Source: Axinella damicornis (Eukaryota; Porifera; Demospongiae; Axinellida; Axinellidae). From it: a DNA stretch of 64,000 bases. Made by a program: the position numbers and the translations under genes. The DNA is taken from positions 5,091,446 to 5,155,445 of the forward strand of contig OZ007508.1 of NCBI GenBank assembly GCA_963931865.1, in the 5' to 3' direction. The notes beneath the pieces were generated by a model. It saw only the letters and a program-made list of their open reading frames with translations, did not search any database and was not told the DNA's origin. Below, in pieces: positions 57,501 through 64,000 of the stretch. The number at the start of each line of letters is the position of its first letter. The stretch's first letter is position 1.

Positions 57501-59281
57501 ATAGTGACATACCTGGCCCAGGCTGGTGAGGGGGTGTGGTCACAGTGACAGAATGATGCCTCCCTGGAGGATTGGGGAGGAGGGAGACATAGAGAGATGA
57601 GAATAGCTGTTAATTAGAAAACACAGATCATTTGTTGAACTATACACCCTTGTCCTGTACCCTCCTCATTTACTTTGAGAATACGTACTGTCTCATAGGA
57701 TGTTTCTGCTTGGCTGTCTTTGCGGCCTGAGAAACGAAAATTATCTATCTACCATAACACTGAAGTAGCTACCTTGCGAGGTGGGGGGAGCACCAGGGGG
57801 TGATGGTCCTGTGGTGGGGTTGACGTGTGGTATCGCCTCCTCTCCTCCTCGGCAGTACTTGTCCCTCAGCTGCTGGGCCAGGTGTCCCTCCCCCACAGGA
57901 GGACTCTCCAGAGCTTTAGTCAGAGCTTCCCAGGAGGGACGGGGGTCAATACGCTTCAACCAATGAGTACATGTTTCTCTTAGGCAGTCAGCTACACGAG
58001 GAAGGTCTTCCCTAATGGCGTTCAATGTTCCTACAGATAACTTGAGTTCGATACCGATATCGTACCACTTGGCACAGACCTGATACAAGGCTCCCCTCAC
58101 TTCACTTAGGTCATCCAGTGTAAGTTGCCCTGAAGGGATACATAAACAATGGCAATCTGCATGCTGTACAAGCATGTGCAGTACCTATAGAGTAGGCTCC
58201 TTAGCCATGAGTCTTCTGGCATTTGTACAGGAGGTAACAATGCCCATGAAAGCACTCCAAAAAAAGAGAGGAAGATTGCAGACAGTAAGTCCTTAGTCAA
58301 GCAATGGGATTCAACATGTACTATATATATACGACCTAGCTGTCTTTAGCTGTAGTCTCGTTCCCAGGCCGTTTATCCAGCGTGTGTATCGCTTCCAGTA
58401 TAACGTGCGGAAATACACGCGCGATACTAAAAGTGATCCGTGCTGGGGTTGGTTGGGTCTGGGACCGAGACTAGATTAGCTGAGTTGGAATTGAACTGAA
58501 TTGGTGACTTATTACTCATACGAGTTCCTAGTAACTGAGAAGCATGGTTATACGTACATGTAGCTCTAAGGCAGGATCTGCTTCCGGAGGCGTTTCCAGA
58601 AACAGTTGAAGAACAGACCGAAGAGGTCAATCAGCATAAGCCCACAATATAACTGAATTGCTGGAATAGCTTTACAGAGGCACTTTTCTATGTAACCAGA
58701 TACCAATCAGCTCCCACACAATAGAACAACTCACTAATACACTTGTACTGGTGCCAACCCAAATACTGCTGTCAGGAACTTTTACAGGTACTGAACAGTG
58801 AGCTCAGACCAGAGGCCTTCTCACAAAATTGCCTTTCAGCAACCTTTGAGGTGTATTCTGTCCTTGAACATTCATTTTTGTAATTTGTGTGTTAGCATGG
58901 AATCAAATGAAAATGCTTACAAAATCTCTTGTTTACATGATTTAATTCTGCAATCTGATTGGTGATTATGGTGGAAGGTAATTAGCTACCCTGGCATCTT
59001 GTGAGCATAACCATCTCAATAAATCTAATGAACTGAAATTTGAACAACAATGTACTGAGGACCATGCATACTGCATAAACCAGAAACTCACCAACAGGTC
59101 CTGGGTTAGTCTCAATATCCCCACTCAGGGCCAACAACAGTAGAATCACTCCCACCACCATCCTCCCCAGACCAGAGGGGACACCGAGACCAGGGCTAGG
59201 GGAAACATGACGGACACTGGAGTGGGACGAGGGACGTGATCGACATCTGACATTCAACTGGAGAACCAGGACTGGCAGCAT
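51568..59281 (-). CDS. Gene C: 2A-Death-Death-like-NACHT-LRR protein (NLR), complete
   Basis: NLRs are cytosolic sensors that oligomerise through NACHT and signal through Death-fold domains. Exons: 59092-59161 (from the Met before the 2A; another in-frame ATG at 59281), 57773-58129, 57513-57563 and 51568-55052. All junctions are phase 1 and the sum is 3,963 bp: 1,320 residues and TAG. Domains: 2A (1-22, LSGDIETNPGP), Death (about 25-115, WYDIGIELKLSVGTLNAIRE), Pro-rich linker, a second Death-like domain (about 161-252, NWYNFGLQLRVDIGKLD), a Pro/Tyr/His-rich linker of about 150 residues, a pre-NACHT segment (KWPPTPTVHYINLAYI), NACHT with Walker A GAPGVGKTT (about 489) and Walker B LLLILEGLDELP (about 562), and ribonuclease-inhibitor-type LRRs (about 990-1310). 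NACHT and LRR share one 3.5-kb exon. The stop lies at the join to a stray FYVE fragment, so the original tail may have differed. Confidence 0.92.
55056..57512. other. Last intron of gene C
   Basis: Holds the CAGGGG...TAGCTAGG element at 56395-56757 and otherwise unassigned sequence. No additional exon is needed to join the flanking exons in frame. Confidence 0.6.
56395..56757. mobile_element. CAGGGG...TAGCTAGG element, copy 3
   Basis: AGGGTGTAGCTAGCAATGAG start and CCTAGCTACGCCCCTG end. It includes GGGACAGTCAGGGCACCGGC, the uninterrupted version of the site disrupted in copy 2. Confidence 0.8.
58353..58473. mobile_element. Mutator-type hairpin MITE, copy 12
   Basis: Ends TAGTCTCGTTCCCAGGCC and GGGTCTGGGACCGAGACTA. 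The interior is only partly palindromic. Flanks CTTTAGCTG and GATTAGCTG agree at 7 of 9 bases. In the first intron of gene C. Confidence 0.8.
59096..59161 (-). other. 2A signal sequence of gene C, complete
   Basis: Hydrophobic VVGVILLLLAL then SGDIETNPGP. D-I-E-x-N-P-G-P is within the active 2A consensus. After skipping at Gly-Pro the downstream product would begin Pro-Val-Gly-Gln and lead straight into the Death domain. Confidence 0.9.
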
Positions 59282-60395
59282 ATTATCAAGTCGTTAGGGA
59301 GGCGTGTCTGAAGGACATGAGACAGGGGTAAACTTGTTCTGTGGTGGTCAGCTGCACACGTTCAGTCAATGGTACAAAAATTGAACTTGAAGATACACAC
59401 AGAGGGCGCGGCCAGTGGTCACTCCCCTCGTCAACAGCGGTGCATGGTGCTTGGACTTGGAGAATACTTCCAGTGTACACAACTCATTCTGTTGCATTGA
59501 CATGCATCTGGGGGAAGGAGAGGGAGGAGTCACGTCATGCAATGTCTGCACCCCTGCCCTAAATTCATAGACCTCCCAATGATCCTGAGAGCATGAGTGG
59601 GTGGCAATATGAATGCTGCATCCTCACTTGCAGTGTAGGTACTTTACACAGGTCTTGGAAAATCATGAACACTCAATCTTGACCGTTAGACTGCGTATTT
59701 CAGCCGCTAACCGATTGACTATGCACACAGTTTGCCCTTGGCCCGATAATATTATACGGAAGAGTGCATAGCAACGTAACTCCACCCCTTCATTTGTATA
59801 CGGGGTCAACATGACCAGTCACAGCTGTAACTATAGGAAATATCACTCCCTTGAATGATTCACCAACAATGCTTTTGAATCGAATGCATGAGAACACATT
59901 GGCCTTGTATGCAGTATCGATTGAACTACCGTAGGCGCTCTAATTATGCGTCCTTTCTAATTCTGCATCAAAATTCAAAATCTCAAACCGATAATTCCAA
60001 TAATGCGTCACACTTCGGGGACTAATTTGCGTAACGCGATTATAACGCAGCATGCATGGGCAAGCTCGAAGCGCACACAGTACAGTACGTTGAAGCAGAA
60101 CGGCAAAGAGGGTGCATCACATCACTGCCTGTCGTTGATGTAACAAGGTACAGTTGCGATGTGGCTGGGACATCAGTGAAGGTACGAGAAAGCAACTCAC
60201 TTATTCCGTGTCCCAGGATACGGACGCCCCGTGCAGTAGAAAAGGCAGCGACAGTCCGACAACCGGGAACAAACACAGCCGCCTATGCAATAGCCTTGTC
60301 TACACTCGCCTGACTTGAGTACTTAGCGAGGTGCTTTCTAACCTTGCGTCGAAGTTCGTCGCCATTTGGCTGACCAAATTTCTATTGTTGCGTTA
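59282..60395. other. Upstream region of gene C
   Basis: Likely 5' untranslated and promoter region. The sequence just upstream of the 2A exon (about 59162-59520) is similar to that upstream of gene B (43485-43830), so the promoter region was duplicated with the exon. No other gene seen. Confidence 0.5.
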
Positions 60396-60987
60396 CCGTA
60401 TAGCGGGAAAATTTGGCGGGCATTAAATTTGGCGAATTTTAAATTTGGCGATTTCGATCCTCGACACAAATGACGTAACGGCAATGACGTAAGCCTCAGC
60501 GTGACAGACGCTCAGTGCTAGTGTGAACTGTACATGTATCGATCGAGTGCGACCAGTTTAATAGTTACCAACTAACCATGGAGACTTTCGAAGTAGAGGG
60601 ATGTGTCAGAGGCCATCACATTTTCCATACAGTCTAAAGCCCCACCGTCCGAGAGCGGTGACTGGATCAGTGCGCTGTGGCGGTTATGCGCTCGAGCGCA
60701 ATCGTTGGCCACGTCCCTCACACTCTCGTTAACGGCTTGTAGTTCCCGGAGAGAGAGGAATTCCCAATGTCGCGTTCTCTTGGGAGTATACAGCAGCTGA
60801 ATCTTTTCTGAAATACTGGTACAGCGCTACCGTACGTACGTATGTGCATTAGTAATGTGCGCGCGCATACCCGAGTGGCCGGCCGGCTGGGGTGGCGTTA
60901 AATATTGGCGGAATTTAATTCGGCGATTTTTTTCTGCACCGCCAAATCGCCAAATTAAACCCCCCGCCAAATTTTCCCGCTATACGG
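60396..60987. mobile_element. TA-flanked MITE, CCGTATAGCG family, copy 3
   Basis: Ends CCGTATAGCGGGAAAATTTG and CAAATTTTCCCGCTATACGG, with TA on both sides (60394-60395 and 60988-60989). Further TTTGGCGA repeats lie near the ends. Confidence 0.92.
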
Positions 60988-61002
60988 TACATTTCAAAAA
61001 TA

Positions 61003-61565
61003 ATTATTGGGGCAAGCCTGAGCGAGCCCAACACTAACGTGACTTCATTGCGCTGTGCATGTGTATGTTTGCTTGCTTGCTTGGATCTTGCAATTACCGT
61101 AAATTTTAAATCAGCGAATTTCACTTGCACGTGCACAATAATATTCGAGCTACGCACCTCCTCGATGCAAGGAATCGTGAACCGTCTAGCTACCTGTTCG
61201 ACGGACAATGGCGACAACAGAGATGAGGAGACCACTCGTGGACATTGGCTATAGAGCACCACGAACATTCTGCCTCCTCGATGGTGACACTCGTGACAAA
61301 GACGGTGACTGCTCGTGGGCCTACCGCCATGGCCGGTGATGTTGCTGCTAGACTGCTTCAGCTATAAACTTCTAACCTGACGCTGCTGTGATGTGTATGA
61401 GTGTATGTTTAGTGTCATAATTTCTGTGGCCTATGCTCATTTCCCAGTTTTTTTTCTGATGACAGTCATGAGATTATGTGAATGCAACTGCTCCTTGCAT
61501 GTCCTGGTGCATGCACTTTGCTCAGGCTCGCCCTCCAATGTCCTGCATTCCACTAGTTTATTGAG
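61003..61565. mobile_element. GGGCGAGCCTGAG TIR element, copy 2, inverted
   Basis: Reverse complement of 44330-44920 along most of its length, ending CAATGTCCTGCATTCCACTA. Confidence 0.85.
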
Positions 61566-61617
61566 CGACGCATAATTAGAGTGCCTACGGTAGTGTCTCT
61601 CTTGACCTTGTACATTA

Positions 61618-62210
61618 CCAAGGGCGCATCGACCCTAACGGGAAGAGGGCATGCAACTCTCGTATTGACTCTGAAAACAGCAAAATCCAAATGCGGCCAC
61701 CGGATATACTATTTTTAGACATTGGTATGTAACCGTATATGTGAATGAATGCAATTATCCGATTATGTGGAATATCGCACAGCAGGCCAGAGAGCTAGCT
61801 AGATCGAGCGCGTAGAGTGGATGAATGGACGCCATCCACGTTTTGACGACTGGAAACAACGTGCCCGTCAGTCCTACATGTGGCAGCCATTGTGTGCAGG
61901 TGCCACAGGCTTCGCTCAGGATCGTCTCCACTGAATGCCACGGTTCATTGGCGAAACTGAGGCAAGGAGAAGGCAGTGGTAAGCGCCGTCCAGGGTAACA
62001 GCAGTGAGTTTAGACTAGAAGTTCATTGACTTACTAGAGAATGGATATTTTCAGGAACTGTGGCTGTGACTAGCCAGAGCTGCGCGCGCCGCGGATCTGA
62101 AATAAACAATGTAGCACGTACGTGATTTTCAAAAATAGAATCGATTTGGATTATGCCGTTTGCAGAGTTACACAAGCCCTCTCGCCGCCTTCAGCAGCTC
62201 GATACGGCCC
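61618..62210. mobile_element. TIR element CCAAGGGCGCAT, copy 2
   Basis: Starts CCAAGGGCGCATCGACCC and ends GCCCTCTCGCCGCCTTCAGC...GATACGGCCC, like 42515-43078, with a diverged interior. Confidence 0.7.
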
Positions 62211-62647
62211 AGAGGAGGTTGGCCACCACATACGTCACAAGTAATTATTGACTTTCTGTCATGTGACAAGTGGATAGTTATTAAAAGTTATTTACAAATA
62301 GCCCTACGAATAGAGACCGTTTCGTTTCTGGGTCTGCTATGGAGTGTTCCCAGTTGGCAATCGTTGAACGTGCTTTGCAAAATCGACGACACGGCACCGA
62401 ACCTCCACTCGACTCTCACGGGCCAGATGTTTTGCGGCGCGCGTGGGGACCATCTGTCCCGGGTGACTACTGCCACTCGTTTCTGCCATGCCGCAGCTGA
62501 ATCTTGAAGGCATCGGCCTTTTATAATGACAACAGATACCTACGCTTCCCTGTGAGTCGATATTCCAGGTGATTGTGTCGGGGCTCGATGGTGGAAACTG
62601 TCGAAATATTGTCTATGGAAGTACTGTACTTAAGATCGGTTAACCCT

Positions 62648-63178
62648 TTAAGCCCCATTGACATCTATAGACGTCATTTAGACCCTATGCGCTTGTAGGG
62701 CTTCTCGTCAGTACAAAAAGAGACCAGAAAGGCTTCAGAGGGCCTTGGGACAACTTTGAGGGACGAACCCAAAAATTTGGTCAGATTTCAGCGCGCACCC
62801 CCCACTAAACGTAGAAGCGGGGGGGGGGGGGGGGGTATCAAAAGGGGAGAGGCAGCCCCCCCCCCCCCTTTCGCATGTCGTGGGCGTTTTTTGATTTTAA
62901 CGAGATTCATTGACCCAAGGATTTAGGATTTTAATGATATTCATAGACCCCACCCAGGGCCTCAAGAAAACATGCAAATTGGAGGTGTAAGGTGTGCCAT
63001 CAGTCAGATCTGGCCCAAGTTTAGGGAAATGCTGGGCAAAAATCCGGCTAACATCCACCTTTGACCTCCGATTGCTGGGCTTGTGGGGAGTCATGAATAT
63101 CATTAACGGTATTGCCAGAGGGGTCTCTCCATGTGTGCGGGGCGGATGCTGTGGGAGAGGAGTACCTACGAAAGTGGT
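62648..63178 (+). repeat. Dispersed repeat, copy 2 of 2
   Basis: Same orientation and close similarity to 9068-9620, including two G/C runs at 62819-62836 and 62858-62869. The right part is shortened after TCTCTCCATGTGTGCGGG. Confidence 0.85.
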
Positions 63179-63269
63179 AGTCTCGCAAGCCAGCCTCTTT
63201 TTCTACGAGGTGGCGCGCGCGGAGGGGGAGGGAAAAAGAGTCTGGTGACTTAAGGTTACGGGATACCGA

Positions 63270-63925
63270 ATAACTAATTAGGTAATTAAGTGGGCGTGAC
63301 TTCCTGTATTAGGCCAATTAAATGGGCGTGACTTCCTGTACACATGCGCGTAACCAAGACAGCTGCTGTCCTGCCATAGTGAAGACGTGTTCATGATGGC
63401 CACTGATTTTCGACGTCAAATGTCTTCGCTGCCGTTCAGTGTAGGGTGTGCGCTGTTACCGCGAGTGAAAGTGAGGTACCTGTTGCAGTGCCAGAGACAG
63501 CTGAACAGCGATAGTCGGCTCTTTCCGTGAAATAGTACGTGCTGAAAGGGGGACGGTTTGACCTCTGTGACTTCCACTTTCAACTTCCGCCGATTCTATC
63601 TCTCATCGTAGACCTCCCCGGGTTTTCACTATGGTCTCTGTCACCACTATCGGCAAGGTAGGTCTCAATAAAGTACGATTTGTGCTCTGAATGTCCCTTT
63701 CTATCTGCAAAATTTGACGTCAAAAAATCCTTGTAACAGAGTCGTACGATAACTGCACGCAGTACATGTGCCCTAGCGCTTATACCGCTGATCTCCACAG
63801 CATCCAATGGTACATCTCTTGTACTTCATAGTGTGTGGGCCTTGCTTTCTAGGGTGAGCCAGAACGAGCTCCACATTAGTTGTAAAACTAGGAAGTCCCG
63901 CCCACTTAATTAATCACCCGTTAAT
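63270..63925. mobile_element. TIR element with GTGGGCGTGACTTCCT ends
   Basis: AATTAAGTGGGCGTGACTTC near 63283 is inverted as GGAAGTCCCGCCCACTTAAT near 63890. About 650 bp with no supported coding frame. A GGTTACGGGATACC motif of another family lies just upstream at 63253. Confidence 0.65.
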
Positions 63926-64000
63926 TACATTTGGGTGCGACTGCGAAGCGAGTTGGAGGAGGCTCGCGAAGCTCTGGAGAGTAGTAACCGTTGGAAGGTG

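Noticed and set aside
24446..59161. 2A motifs as evidence of an integrated virus
   Set aside because: No polymerase, capsid or other viral frame is nearby. The motifs are in phase with Death-domain exons, as in cellular NLR genes.
9301..63103. Paired minus-strand frames in the two dispersed repeats as a conserved gene
   Set aside because: The copies are so alike at the DNA level that frame conservation carries no information.
1..64000. tRNA, rRNA or other structured RNA genes
   Set aside because: No cloverleaf with A/B box motifs or rRNA-like segment was recognised by eye; a tRNAscan/Rfam search would be needed to exclude them.

Overview
The window looks like nuclear DNA of an early-branching marine animal, most likely a sponge. 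Evidence: genes split by short GT-AG introns; metazoan eS24, Hakai-type and RUFY/FYVE-type genes; a Death-NACHT-LRR (NLR) gene; NLR-type genes that open with a cellular 2A sequence, an arrangement reported for sea urchin and sponge NLRs; and very dense small hairpin transposons. The taxon is inference. Exons were deduced by eye from splice sites, phase and paralog comparison; no transcript was available.

Layout. 1-2739: 42/43-bp minisatellite. 2627-5481 (-): Hakai/CBLL1-type RING E3 ligase, running into the satellite. 5571-7562 (+): complete ribosomal protein eS24 gene, head-to-head with Hakai. 7563-9837: repeats. 9838-24577 (-): gene A, a decayed paralog of gene B. 24578-29274: nested hairpins and inverted repeats. 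29275-43637 (-): gene B, 13 exons that join into an uninterrupted 684-codon frame: 2A, Death domain, two KH-like segments, then a long unrecognised region. 40.9-42.1 kb: 61-bp satellite in its first intron. 43638-48402: repeats. 48403-50940 (-): remnant of a RUFY-type coiled-coil/FYVE gene. 51568-59281 (-): gene C, a complete NLR of 1,320 codons: 2A, Death, Death-like, Pro/Tyr-rich linker, NACHT, LRR. 59282-64000: transposons and repeats.

Working together. Genes A, B and C lie on one strand and share the same first exon (2A motif) and a related Death-domain exon, spliced in the same phase, but B and C carry unrelated C-terminal halves. This looks like a local innate-immune cluster in which a 2A-Death front end has been placed on different effectors. 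By analogy with published work on sea urchin NLRs, the 2A may release the Death protein without its hydrophobic leader or direct it to a second compartment.

Repeats. At least twelve hairpin elements share TAGCCTCGTTCCCAG-like ends and several have exact 9-bp target duplications, which suggests Mutator-type mobilisation. A second group has TACCGTA-type ends flanked by TA, which suggests Tc1/mariner-type mobilisation.
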